The notes beneath the pieces are model-generated. The model was not told the DNA's origin and did not search any database. It saw only the letters and a program-made list of their open reading frames with translations. Positions 9,051-17,968 of a DNA stretch of 64,000 nt are shown here, one piece after another. The translations under genes and the position numbers were made by a program. This DNA comes from Thiomargarita sp. (GTDB taxonomy: Bacteria > Pseudomonadota > Gammaproteobacteria > Beggiatoales > Beggiatoaceae). The number at the start of each line of letters is the position of its first letter. Within the stretch, counting starts at the first letter, position 1. The stretch covers positions 103,712-167,711 of the forward strand of contig DYNP01000010.1 in NCBI GenBank assembly GCA_020721005.1, written 5' to 3'.

Positions 9051-9062
9051 TAATTGGAAATA

Positions 9063-9104
9063 AAAGGAAAGGGGGAATAATTATCAACCACTTTCCTTTC
9101 TTTT
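9063..9104 (+). terminator. Candidate intrinsic terminator of ribE
   Basis: AAAGGAAAG at 9063-9071 pairs with CTTTCCTTT at 9091-9099, and CTTTTG follows. It begins 13 bp after the ribE stop. The 19-nt loop is large, so this is a moderate call. Confidence 0.4.
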
Positions 9105-9327
9105 GCTTTACGTGCCAAACTTTAAAAAAAGCAGGTTAACGTAGCATAAACCAATGATTTATCAGAATCTTATTGGATTACAGTGCAAAAACACGCGCTG
9201 CAACCCAACCTATCATTAATCAAAAAAAACGCCCAACTTCTTGAAAAAAATTGGGCTAATGGAGTTAATTCCTATCACTAACGTTATTAAAGCTATAGCT
9301 GATGACTTTAAAGAGCCGAGAGTGGTT

Positions 9328-9974
9328 ACCGGCTAAAGCCTCTACTCCAGAAAATTGTTTGAAGTAGAATCTTTAGTTTGGAATAGAGGCTTTAGCCGGA
9401 TCAGGCGTAAGCCTGGAATAGAGATTACCGGCTAAAGCCTCTACTCCAGAAAATTGTTTGAAGTAGAATCTTTATCTTGGAGTAGAGGCTTTAGCCGGAT
9501 CAGGCGTAAGCCTGGAATAGAGATTACCGGCTAAAGCCTCTACTCCAGAAAATTGTTTGAAGTAGAATCTTTATCTTGGAGTAGAGGCTTTAGCCGGATC
9601 AGGCGTAAGCCTGGAATAGAGATTACCGGCTAAAGCCTCCACTCCAGAAAATTGTTTGAGGTAGAATCTTTATCTTGGAATAGAGGCTTTAGCCGGATCA
9701 GGCGTAAACCTGGAATAGAGATTACCGGCTAAAGCCTCCATTCCAGAAAATTGTTTGAAGTAGAATCTTTATCTTGGAGTAGAGGCTTTAGCCGGATCAG
9801 GCGTAAGCCTGGAATAGAGATTACCGGCTAAAGCCTCCATTCCAGAAAATTGGTTACCGGCTAAAGCCTCCATTCCAGAAAATTAGTTACCGGCTAAAGC
9901 CTCTACTCCAGAAAATTAGTTACCGGCTAAAGCCTCCACTCCAGAAAGAAGTTACTGGAGGCTTTAGCCAGATT
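9328..9974. repeat. Tandem array of the TTTAGCC core repeat, 99-bp and 33-bp periods
   Basis: Nine copies of ACCGGCTAAAGCCT(C/T)(C/T)A(C/T)TCCAG start at 9328, 9427, 9526, 9625, 9724, 9823, 9856, 9889 and 9922. The first five intervals are exactly 99 bp and the last three exactly 33 bp. Each 99-bp unit also holds one inverted core (TGGAGTAGAGGCTTTAGCCG or a variant) and a GGATCAGGCGTAAGCCTGGA segment. A final inverted copy near 9954 lies next to the stop of the subtilase gene. The rest of the 9051-9987 gap holds only the ribE terminator candidate and AT-rich sequence with no gene I can support. Confidence 0.92.
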
Positions 9975-9987
9975 AAGCATATCTCCT

Positions 9988-12900
9988 CTATCGTGGACGA
10001 CTGTTCCAAGCCCGTAGCCAAGAGCTGGGCACATAAATTGGTATCATGATTCGTCCGCTGCTACTGTCTCCTACAGGAATAGGAGGAGTATCACCGTAAT
10101 ATATCACTATCATCGCCTCCTGTTCCACGCCTGCGTTATCTAGCAGTTTCAACCGAATATCCACATAATCATCCGCTTGGAATTGGATGCTTTCCGTATA
10201 TTGGCCAATGGGATTTTTTGAATACCATGGAATATCATTCAATTGCGCCGGCCATTGCTGAGTCGCGGTCAAGTTGGCGTCCGCCTGCAAGATAGCAGTA
10301 GCGGCTAACCAGAAAGCTTCTTTTAAGCGATCTTGATTGGTCGCCTGGGAAAATTGACTCGCCACATCGGTATTATTTTCTAAAAAGCCATCGGTGTATA
10401 ACACCTCAACTAACTCAGTGGCAGCAGCTTCTAACATGCTCTGGAATTGTACACTGCAAATCAAGTCCTTGGTTAAAGTGACTGACACTTTCAGGCTGTT
10501 GCCCGTGCAATCGCCTCCCCAGTTGAGGAAGTTGGAGAAGGCATTGGGTTTGGCGGTCAAGGTTACTCTCGTGTCTTTCGCATAGACGCCTGTGCATTGG
10601 CTACCTTGGCATTCCAGTCCCGCTTTGCTAGGGGTCACACTACCCATGCCCGTGCCAATGAGATTCACCGTGAGGCTGAACAATTGGCCTGGGATGGCGT
10701 CAAAGTTGGCGGTGCAAGTGGTCTCGGTGGTCATCGTCACTTTGAGGATATTGGGTTTGGCCGGGTCTTGAGTATAACTGCTGCCAGTGCAAGTCCAGGT
10801 TTTGAACTCAAAGCCTTTCTCTGCCGTGGCGGTGACAATCACTACCCCATCTTTGGGATAATTGTAGCTGGCGGTTGGGCACGCGCTGGTGCAAGTGAGA
10901 CTGGCGGTGGTGGCACCTCTGAGACGACCCGTGATGCGTCCTCTTTCATCGTCAGCTTTGTTGACAGTGAGGGGGAGGCCAGTGGGGAGAGGTTCAAAGG
11001 TGGCGCCGCACGTTTTGGCCTTATCCATGGTCACGGTGAGAGGAGAGGTGGTCCCGGTGCAATCGCCCGTCCAATCTTTGAAGGTGTAGCCCGTGGCAGG
11101 GGTGGCCGTCAAGGTGACTTGGGTGTTGGGGAGGTAATCGCCTGAGCCCGTGACCGTGCCATTGCCTGTGGTGGCGACGGTGAGAGGATATTTGATCTCC
11201 ACAAAGGTCGCCGTGCAGGTTTTCGCTTGGTCCAGGGTGAGAGTGACAGTGGCAGTGGTGCCGGTGCAATCGCCAGTCCATTGTTTGAACATGGAACCAG
11301 TGGTTGCGGTGGCCGTGAGGGTCACTGGGGTGTTGGGGGCGAGGTCTTCGGTGCAGTCGGTGCCGCAGGTGATACCGTTGCCCGTGACTTGGCCGTTGCC
11401 GGTTTTGGCGACGGTTAGGGTGACTTTAGCGGGTTCAATGCTTGCCAATTGCTTAACCTCCGTTTCAGATAAAGCACGTTTGTAAAGACGCACATCATCA
11501 ACCGACCCGTTCAGAAAGCCATGTGCTGGACGAGGTTGATAAGCATAAGAATGCCCAATTTTAAAAGTACCAGGACCGTCTAAGCTACTGGCAAAAGCAG
11601 TCGGATTACGTGTTGCCATAACTTTACCATCCAGGTAAAATTTCAAACCTGTGGTACTCTTCCGTTCTACGGTAACAACGACGTGATGCCATTGAGAATC
11701 TTCAAGCCCCACAACATCCTCACTAAAGTTACCATAATGGTATATCCCATTATCGGCTAGTTGAGTGCCTATCCCGCCTGGATGAAAGTAAAGTTCAAAA
11801 CCCTTTGCAGCAACTGGTTCTCTCTTATCTATTAAGATGCCTTCGGCACCCCAAAAATCAAGTTGACCAGTTCCTTGATAGCGCACCCACATGGTCATCG
11901 AATAATCGCCCGTTCCCACATTGAGAGTTGGACTGTCTGCGGCTTCAATGTAGCCATTTACCCCATCTAATCGATAGGCACTGTTGGCATTGCCAAATCG
12001 GTCCGTGGTTAAAGTAGAACCTCCTTTCACCGTTCCATGATTGCCATTGCCACTGCCATCGTTAGCATTGCCATCAAACGGATAGCAAGCCACCAAGCCA
12101 TCCTTGACCACATCACAACCTGTAGCCGTTGCTGGAGGAAGTGTGGCTGTAGGACCATGTGTATAAAGTTGCTTGACTTCAGCTTCGGATAAGGCGCGAT
12201 TGTAGATGCGAACATCATCAATTTGCCCGTTGAATTTCGACACCCAATAAGGGTAACCGCCCAGACCCATCTGTCTACTCCCTATTCCGGCAGAATGGTT
12301 AGTTGTTGGGCTACTTCCCTTTTCCACACGTTGATGTACAAGTACACCATTTTTATAGACTTTTATAGTATTGCCATCATAAGAAACGGCAACCAACGTC
12401 CACTGGTTAAGAGTAACAGGTACACCTGTGTCAGTCCATTGGACAGAACCATTCAGGAATAAAGCGTATCGTATGGTACTGGTGTTTGCCGTCAACGCCA
12501 TCTCATAGGCCGCTTCCTTGTTAAAGATAATTCCGCCTCCAGTGCAAACAGGGCATAAGTTATCCACGATTTGTCCTCGTGAGTTAACCCAAGCGACCAT
12601 AGTAAGTCCTGTGGTTAGATCAAGACTATTACTGTCGGGGATTGCAACATAGCCATCGTTATTGAAATTGTAGGCACTGTTCTGGTTGCCAAATCTATCA
12701 GCAGTCAAAGTCGCACCATTGACCGTGCCATGATTGCCTGTTCCACTTTCATCATTGGCATTGCCATTAAAGGGATAGCAGGCTACCAGCCCGTCTTTGA
12801 CCTCATCACAACCCGTAGCCACAGGAGGAGGAACCAGTTTCTGCACCGCCGCCGCTAACTGAATCAACGACTTCCCACTCACCAACTTCGCCGTCTCCTT

Positions 12901-14199
12901 CAACGCCTGCGAAATTTCCACAATACTGGCCGTGGGATTCACACTCTTCAACATCGCATAAGCTCCCGCTACAAACGGCGCAGCCATCGAAGTCCCACTC
13001 TTGGCTCCCGTTCCCCCATTGGGCAACGTCGAGACAATATTACTCCCTGGGGCCAAGAAATCCAACTCGGTCCCTTGATTAGAATAATTAGCGAAGTTGC
13101 CAACCTTATCGGTCGCCCCTACCGCCACCACTGAGGAGATACACGCCGGGGCCGTTAAACCATCGGTATAACCATCATTCCCCGCTGACACCGCCGTGAC
13201 CACGCCCACGGACAACAAATTGTCAATGATGGCTTTTCGCGGGTCACTATCGCAAGCCCCGCTAAACTTCACGCCGCCATTGATACTCATATTCACTGCC
13301 GCGAGGGGCATCCCCGTTTGTTGCAGACGATAAACCTCTTCCAAGGCTTTCACCTGGTCCGAAGAATAACTACGAGCGCAGGGCGTGCCAGAATACCCCA
13401 AACAATCTCCTCCATTAACCATTTCCGAGAAGACCTGCATCGTCACCAACTTGGCTTGCGGCGCCGTCCCCGCCACGATACCCGCGACATGGGTGCCATG
13501 GTCACAATTAGCAATATCCGCTCGACAAGCCGCCCCTGCTCCTGCCCCTGGACCCGTTTGCCCACTGGGACACACCGACTTAGCTCTGGGCAAGCCTTGA
13601 GCTGTGTTAACGGTCGTCGAAAAACATCCTTCCGCCACCACTTTCGGCGTTAAAGTCGGATGCGTCACCCCACTATCAATAATCGCCACCGTCTGCCCAC
13701 TGCCCTGATAACCTTGACTCTGAGCCGTCGTCGCCCCAATCAAAGCCAACCCCTCCGTGAGACTCGGCCCATCGAGGACATCCAGATGATATTGAATCGC
13801 CACCGAATTATTCGCCAACGCCTCCAACGTCAAGGCATCCGCCTGCACCATCAGATAGGGAACGGTTTGATATTTAGCCTGCACCAAACCAGTCAACGGA
13901 GTCTCACGACCCACACTCGGCCCATCTAAACCGTTTTGAAGCGCCGCCAAATCTTGCTGCAACTCGGTCTCAAACTGAGTTTGCGATTGTTGAATCGCCG
14001 CCCGTTGCGCCGTCCGTTGCGCCTCGGTCAATTGACCTTCGGGTTGCCAGGGAACGTTCAATTTGACCATCACCTGAGCGTCCCCATGTTGTTGTACTTC
14101 ATTCAAAATGTCAGGAGGAATGTCCAACGCTAATGCGCTGGTATTCCAGATTAATCCTGCGGAAATCATTCCCGCAAGAAGTTTGCGGTTGGGATTCAT
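9988..14199 (-). CDS. Exported subtilisin-like serine protease (S8) with two LamG-like and several InlB-type repeat domains
   Basis: A 1403-residue secreted protease. Residues 1-24 form a signal peptide ending in ALA. A propeptide-like region (about 25-150) precedes the S8 domain, with Asp175 (AIIDSGV), His234 (DHGTHVAG), oxyanion Asn341 (SAGND) and Ser404 (SGTSMAAPF), so the triad is intact. Two concanavalin/LamG-type modules follow, each opening with DGLVACYPF(N/D)GNAND. About four beta repeats of the kind LTV..TGNG.VTG...F..WTGDCTGT then run to roughly residue 1250, like divergent InlB B repeats. The final 150 residues are unrecognised. GGAG lies 9 nt before the ATG. Secretion, perhaps by a type II system, is inferred. 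Confidence 0.9.
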   Translation of the reverse strand: MNPNRKLLAGMISAGLIWNTSALALDIPPDILNEVQQHGDAQVMVKLNVPWQPEGQLTEAQRTAQRAAIQQSQTQFETELQQDLAALQNGLDGPSVGRETPLTGLVQAKYQTVPYLMVQADALTLEALANNSVAIQYHLDVLDGPSLTEGLALIGATTAQSQGYQGSGQTVAIIDSGVTHPTLTPKVVAEGCFSTTVNTAQGLPRAKSVCPSGQTGPGAGAGAACRADIANCDHGTHVAGIVAGTAPQAKLVTMQVFSEMVNGGDCLGYSGTPCARSYSSDQVKALEEVYRLQQTGMPLAAVNMSINGGVKFSGACDSDPRKAIIDNLLSVGVVTAVSAGNDGYTDGLTAPACISSVVAVGATDKVGNFANYSNQGTELDFLAPGSNIVSTLPNGGTGAKSGTSMAAPFVAGAYAMLKSVNPTASIVEISQALKETAKLVSGKSLIQLAAAVQKLVPPPVATGCDEVKDGLVACYPFNGNANDESGTGNHGTVNGATLTADRFGNQNSAYNFNNDGYVAIPDSNSLDLTTGLTMVAWVNSRGQIVDNLCPVCTGGGIIFNKEAAYEMALTANTSTIRYALFLNGSVQWTDTGVPVTLNQWTLVAVSYDGNTIKVYKNGVLVHQRVEKGSSPTTNHSAGIGSRQMGLGGYPYWVSKFNGQIDDVRIYNRALSEAEVKQLYTHGPTATLPPATATGCDVVKDGLVACYPFDGNANDGSGNGNHGTVKGGSTLTTDRFGNANSAYRLDGVNGYIEAADSPTLNVGTGDYSMTMWVRYQGTGQLDFWGAEGILIDKREPVAAKGFELYFHPGGIGTQLADNGIYHYGNFSEDVVGLEDSQWHHVVVTVERKSTTGLKFYLDGKVMATRNPTAFASSLDGPGTFKIGHSYAYQPRPAHGFLNGSVDDVRLYKRALSETEVKQLASIEPAKVTLTVAKTGNGQVTGNGITCGTDCTEDLAPNTPVTLTATATTGSMFKQWTGDCTGTTATVTLTLDQAKTCTATFVEIKYPLTVATTGNGTVTGSGDYLPNTQVTLTATPATGYTFKDWTGDCTGTTSPLTVTMDKAKTCGATFEPLPTGLPLTVNKADDERGRITGRLRGATTASLTCTSACPTASYNYPKDGVVIVTATAEKGFEFKTWTCTGSSYTQDPAKPNILKVTMTTETTCTANFDAIPGQLFSLTVNLIGTGMGSVTPSKAGLECQGSQCTGVYAKDTRVTLTAKPNAFSNFLNWGGDCTGNSLKVSVTLTKDLICSVQFQSMLEAAATELVEVLYTDGFLENNTDVASQFSQATNQDRLKEAFWLAATAILQADANLTATQQWPAQLNDIPWYSKNPIGQYTESIQFQADDYVDIRLKLLDNAGVEQEAMIVIYYGDTPPIPVGDSSSGRIMIPIYVPSSWLRAWNSRPR

Positions 14200-14248
14200 A
14201 AAATTATCTCCAATTTAATTTGTGGTTTAAAATAGTTCATTTCACTTT

Positions 14249-14278
14249 TGTATACGATTGGGCAAAGAAAAGTGTCAG
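14249..14278 (-). promoter_or_regulatory. Proximal promoter of the subtilase gene
   Basis: On the minus strand, CTGACA (14278-14273) and TATACA (14254-14249) are separated by 18 bp. The predicted start of transcription leaves a leader of about 40 nt before the ATG at 14199. The block is duplicated upstream. Confidence 0.45.
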
Positions 14279-14358
14279 GGAAAATTTTAAAATAATTTTA
14301 AAATAATTTTTCAGTGACCTTATAGCGTAATTTTTAGCCAATTATTTCCTTGTTGCTC

Positions 14359-14387
14359 TGTATACTGTTTGGCAAGAAAAGTGTCAG
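14359..14387 (-). promoter_or_regulatory. Distal copy of the subtilase promoter
   Basis: A second copy of the same block 110 bp upstream: CTGACA (14387-14382), 17-bp spacer, TATACA (14364-14359). The surrounding ~50 bp (TGTATAC...GGCAA-GAAAAGTGTCAGG...AAAATAATTTT) is nearly the same in both copies. Confidence 0.42.
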
Positions 14388-14418
14388 GAGAAAATCTAAA
14401 ATAATTTTTTAGGGCTTC

Positions 14419-14840
14419 TTGGAGTAGAGGTTTTAGCCGGTAAGTTGGAGTGGAGGCTTTAGCCGGTAAATTGGAGTGGAGGCTGTAGCCGGTGGTTTTA
14501 AAGATCGGAAAGTACCAGCTGAAGCCTCCATTCCAGGACCGGCTGAAGCCTCCATTCCAGGACTAGCTCAAGCCTCCATTCCAGGACCGGCTCAAGCCTC
14601 TATTCCAGGACCGGCTAAAGCCTCCATTCCAGGACCGGCTCAAGCCTCTATTCCAGGACCGGATCAAGCCTCTATTCCAGGACCGGCTGAAGCCTCTATT
14701 TTAGGACCGGCTCAAGCCTCTATTCCAGGACCGGCTCAAGCCTCCATTCCAGGACCGGCTCAAGCCTCTATTCCAGGACTGGCTGAAGTTTCTATTCCAA
14801 GAAGCCATATTCCATTTTTGGAGTAGAGGCTTTAGCCGGT
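14419..14840. repeat. Tandem array of the core repeat, 24-bp period
   Basis: Three plus-strand cores (TTGGAGT(A/G)GAGG(C/T)T(T/G)TAGCCGG) at 14419-14490 are followed by twelve 24-bp units from 14514 to 14801, consensus ACCGGCTCAAGCCTCTATTC plus CAGG. One more plus-strand core closes the array at 14818-14840. The 24-bp units are inverted relative to the flanking cores. Because 24 is divisible by three, the array reads as an open frame (14476-14826) encoding PAQASIPG-type octapeptides. That frame has no convincing start and I do not call it a gene. Confidence 0.92.
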
Positions 14841-15186
14841 ATTTACCGTTACTTTAAAACCCAGTATCTTAGATTGATGCGCTTTGCAAAAGGCGCTCAG
14901 CACATCCTACACAGGATATGCGGTCTCTTTTTATGGTTCGTTAGCTATAATTACCAACTACTTTCCTTAAAACTGATTTCCTTATGAATCATTCGCAATT
15001 GATGGGTTTCTTGTTATCAGGTTATCTTACGTGTGCTGGTTCAGACAAACAGGCGAATAACCCCCCCTAATCCTTCTTTGGAAAGGAGGGGAAAGGTGCT
15101 TCTCATCCCCCCTTGCCAAAAAGGGAATTAAGAAACAGTTTTACTCTCCTTTTTAAGGAGGCGTTAAGAGTAGTTGAGAATGAATT
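14841..15186. other. Non-coding gap before the aroE 3' end
   Basis: No gene is supported here. The gap contains decayed hairpin sequence of the CCCCCTAATCCTTCTTTGGA / AAGGAGGGG type between about 15060 and 15175, an oligo-C/oligo-G intergenic repeat style seen in many bacteria. Confidence 0.5.
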
Positions 15187-16137
15187 TTAAAAGTCGATGC
15201 AGCGTCCTTTTCGTTCCCAATCTCCATAACGAGTGGGTTCAGGCCCCGAGGGTCCCCCAATTTCCAAGGGTAAATTGGAGACAAGAGATTGTGGGCTGGA
15301 TTTCGTCAGGGACTGTCGTACCTGGAGAATGACAGCTTGGGTGTTTGGACGACAGGATCGCCATAACCAAAATGCTTCTGCCGCTTGTTCCACCAACATT
15401 CCCAGTCCATCCAGTGTCCAAGTGGCGTTTTGGAGAATTGCCCATTGCATAAAGGGGGTGGGCTGGGCGGAATACATAAGGTCATAACAGCCTCCTCCTA
15501 TTGCCAATAAGCCAGTGGGCAAAGGGGGCAATGTTCCCTGTAAACTGGCTGAAGTGCCATTGATGATCAGGTCAAATTGTTGTCCAACTAAATCGGAATA
15601 GGCACAGGCACTTATTGGGTGAGAATCAAATAGGGCAGCCAATTCTTGTGCTTTGCTCAGCGTTCGATTGGCAATTGTGCATTTGGCCAGATTCTCATTG
15701 AGTAAAGGACCTAAAATACCTCGCACTGCTCCCCCCGCCCCCAAAATCAATAGATGTTTACCCGCCAATTCAAGTTTTTCATTTTCAGTTAAATCCCGCA
15801 CTAAGCCTATTCCATCTGTATTATCTCCCACCCATTTTCCTTGTTGATCAAACCAGATTGTGTTCACAGAGCCCGCTTGTTGAGCGCGTGGGGTCAGCTG
15901 ATCCATGAGAGACCAGGCGATTTGTTTGAATGGAACGGTGACATTGAGACCTTGTCCATTCTCAGCTTGAAAAGTGGAAATTGCTTTGGCAAATTCCCCA
16001 GCTTCCGTGCTCACCAGTAAAGGTTCATAACGCAGATTTTGAGCCGTTTGTTGAGCAAATAGGGAATGAATCAGTGGTGATTTACTGTGGGCAATTGGAT
16101 TGCCCATCACAGCATAACGATGTATAGAAGTGGTCAT
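15187..16137 (-). CDS. aroE: Shikimate dehydrogenase with a C-terminal DUF1674 (SDHAF4-like) tail
   Basis: NADPH-dependent shikimate dehydrogenase (3-dehydroshikimate to shikimate). Visible are YAVMGNPIAHSKSP at the N-terminus, LNVTVPFKQ (catalytic Lys), DNTDGIGLVRDL and the LILGAGGAVRG nucleotide loop. The enzyme proper ends around residue 275. The last 25-30 residues read PLEIGGPSGPEPTRYGDW then ERKGRCIDF, the signature of DUF1674, the family of succinate dehydrogenase assembly factor 4. An AroE-DUF1674 fusion is unusual. The ATG at 16137 is preferred; a GTG four codons upstream is possible. Neither has a clear ribosome site. Confidence 0.9.
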   Translation of the reverse strand: MTTSIHRYAVMGNPIAHSKSPLIHSLFAQQTAQNLRYEPLLVSTEAGEFAKAISTFQAENGQGLNVTVPFKQIAWSLMDQLTPRAQQAGSVNTIWFDQQGKWVGDNTDGIGLVRDLTENEKLELAGKHLLILGAGGAVRGILGPLLNENLAKCTIANRTLSKAQELAALFDSHPISACAYSDLVGQQFDLIINGTSASLQGTLPPLPTGLLAIGGGCYDLMYSAQPTPFMQWAILQNATWTLDGLGMLVEQAAEAFWLWRSCRPNTQAVILQVRQSLTKSSPQSLVSNLPLEIGGPSGPEPTRYGDWERKGRCIDF

Positions 16138-16405
16138 TGGAAGTTTCACTTAGGAAGATTGGTTATAAAAAATGCCATGCTCATTCATATTGGCAGTGTC
16201 CACATGGTCTTTACAATAGGGGATGAAAGTTGCTTGGCATTAAGATTGCAGGTAATCTCTGTAACTAATTTTAGTTAGTAAATTCAATAAGTTAAATTAA
16301 TTTTTAATTAAATTATCATTAAAGGGGCTAAGCCTCTTTGTTAAGGATTTTGCCAAGACCATGGATATTCAATTAGCCAATACACTTCTTAAAAATGAGG
16401 CTGTG

Positions 16406-17968
16406 ATGAAATACTGGATAACTTTTTCAATCTTGTTTGTTTTGGCAATGGGGGGAATTGCTAAGTTAACACTTTCCGCTTACCCTGGCCGGTCAATTCC
16501 CGTTTATCAACAGGCCGATTTTCGTTGGCAGCCTTGTTGGTTTAAGATCCCCTCTTCTAAAATGGTACAGTGTGGATATTTTTATCCCTCAGATAATGAG
16601 TCTCAACAGTTTGAGATTCGTTTACCGGTGGTGGTGATCAAGAATCCAGAATTTTCCAATTCAGATCACATTAAATCTTTAGTTTATTTGTCTGGGGGAC
16701 CTGGCAGTCCCACTGGTTTAGATGCTGATTCTATTGAGCAATGGTGGAGCTGGATAGATTCCAATGAGTGGCCAGCCAATTTGGTGTTGTTTGATCAACG
16801 CGGCAGTGGTTTAAGCAGTCCCAAATTGGAATGTCCCAATATGTTCGCTATGATAAAGGAGAATTTGCAGCATCATTTAACTCCTAAAGAAGAAGTACAT
16901 GCGTGGAGAGAGGCCGCTCAACAATGTCATGAGCAGTTGCAAAAGCAAGGTATTCAGTTGAGTCATTATAATACTACTCGAAGTAGTCAAGATGTGTCAG
17001 AATTGATGACTTTGTTGGGGGAAAAGAATTGGCATTTGTATGGAGTCTCCTATGGGACTCGATTGGCATTGGAAACTTTACGTAATTTTCCTGAACAAGT
17101 TCAAAGTGTTATTTTGGATTCCAGTTATCCACCCCACGTGAATGAATTATTGGAAAAGCCGTTTATTTATGACAATGCCTTCAATATTTTGATCAACAGT
17201 TGTCAGGCTCATGTGGATTGTCAAGCCAAATTCCCGAATTTACAGGCTCATCTGGAACAGTTGCTTCATGATTTGCATACGCAGCCCGTAACTTTGTATG
17301 TCACTGATCCTAGAAATAAAACTCCCATAAATTTCATTCTCAATGATCATCGATTGTTCGATGTTATTTTCAATGCCTTATACAATTGGGAATCTCTGCA
17401 GGTTGTGCCAGCCGCGATTGAAGGTATGATTGCAGGGAATCATGCGTTATTACAATCATTGGTTAATGATTATGTGGATTTGGTATTGAGTGAGAGTTTC
17501 AGTTATGCCGCTTATCTGTCAATAGAGTGCCACGATCAGCCTCCGGTTAGCCGGGAAAGTTTTTTGGCGAGTTTAGAAAATTTTCCTCGGGTAAAACCGT
17601 ATTTGGAAGATCAATGGGATTATAATTTGTGCCAAATTTGGCAGGTTGGGCAGGCTCGTCCAGAATTTCAACAGCCCGTGCAATCAAGTACTCCTACTTT
17701 GATTCTGGCTGGGGAATATGATCCAGCGACACCTTTAAATTGGGCTCAACAAACAGTGGAAACTTTGGATCAGGGTTATTTAGTTCCGTTCCCTGGTTTG
17801 ACTCATGGGGTGGTAGACAGTGATTTTTGTGCTTCAGAGGTGGTCAAGAATTTCCTGCATAATCCCAACGAATATCCCAATCATGAATGTTTGTCTTGGC
17901 CGAACGAGTTGGATTTTTTACTTGAGGAAGAGGAGCAAGTCAATCTTCTATTGCTTGGCGGTCAGTGA
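16406..17968 (+). CDS. Exported alpha/beta hydrolase, proline iminopeptidase/TAP-like
   Basis: A 520-residue alpha/beta hydrolase with an N-terminal signal anchor (MKYWITFSILFVLAMGG). It has the oxyanion motif LSGGPGSP, the LFDQRGSGLSSP loop, and nucleophile Ser215 in GVSYG. Acid Asp439 (LAGEYDPATP) and His467 (GLTHG) complete the triad in a TAP-like C-terminal domain. This layout fits tripeptidyl-aminopeptidase or proline-iminopeptidase-like enzymes; the peptide substrate is unknown. The start at 16406 has GAGG 7 nt upstream; an ATG at 16361 in frame would add 15 polar residues. Its 3' end overlaps the convergent DUF4124-like gene by 21 bp. Confidence 0.8.
   Translation: MKYWITFSILFVLAMGGIAKLTLSAYPGRSIPVYQQADFRWQPCWFKIPSSKMVQCGYFYPSDNESQQFEIRLPVVVIKNPEFSNSDHIKSLVYLSGGPGSPTGLDADSIEQWWSWIDSNEWPANLVLFDQRGSGLSSPKLECPNMFAMIKENLQHHLTPKEEVHAWREAAQQCHEQLQKQGIQLSHYNTTRSSQDVSELMTLLGEKNWHLYGVSYGTRLALETLRNFPEQVQSVILDSSYPPHVNELLEKPFIYDNAFNILINSCQAHVDCQAKFPNLQAHLEQLLHDLHTQPVTLYVTDPRNKTPINFILNDHRLFDVIFNALYNWESLQVVPAAIEGMIAGNHALLQSLVNDYVDLVLSESFSYAAYLSIECHDQPPVSRESFLASLENFPRVKPYLEDQWDYNLCQIWQVGQARPEFQQPVQSSTPTLILAGEYDPATPLNWAQQTVETLDQGYLVPFPGLTHGVVDSDFCASEVVKNFLHNPNEYPNHECLSWPNELDFLLEEEEQVNLLLLGGQ

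Noticed and set aside
10394..13929. Plus-strand ORFs within the subtilase gene
   Set aside because: Antisense shadows created by the repetitive coding sequence; no family features.
14476..14826. Repeat-protein gene (116 codons)
   Set aside because: It is the 24-bp intergenic array read in frame. The start lies in a flanking core without a ribosome site, and the same core family is clearly non-coding elsewhere.
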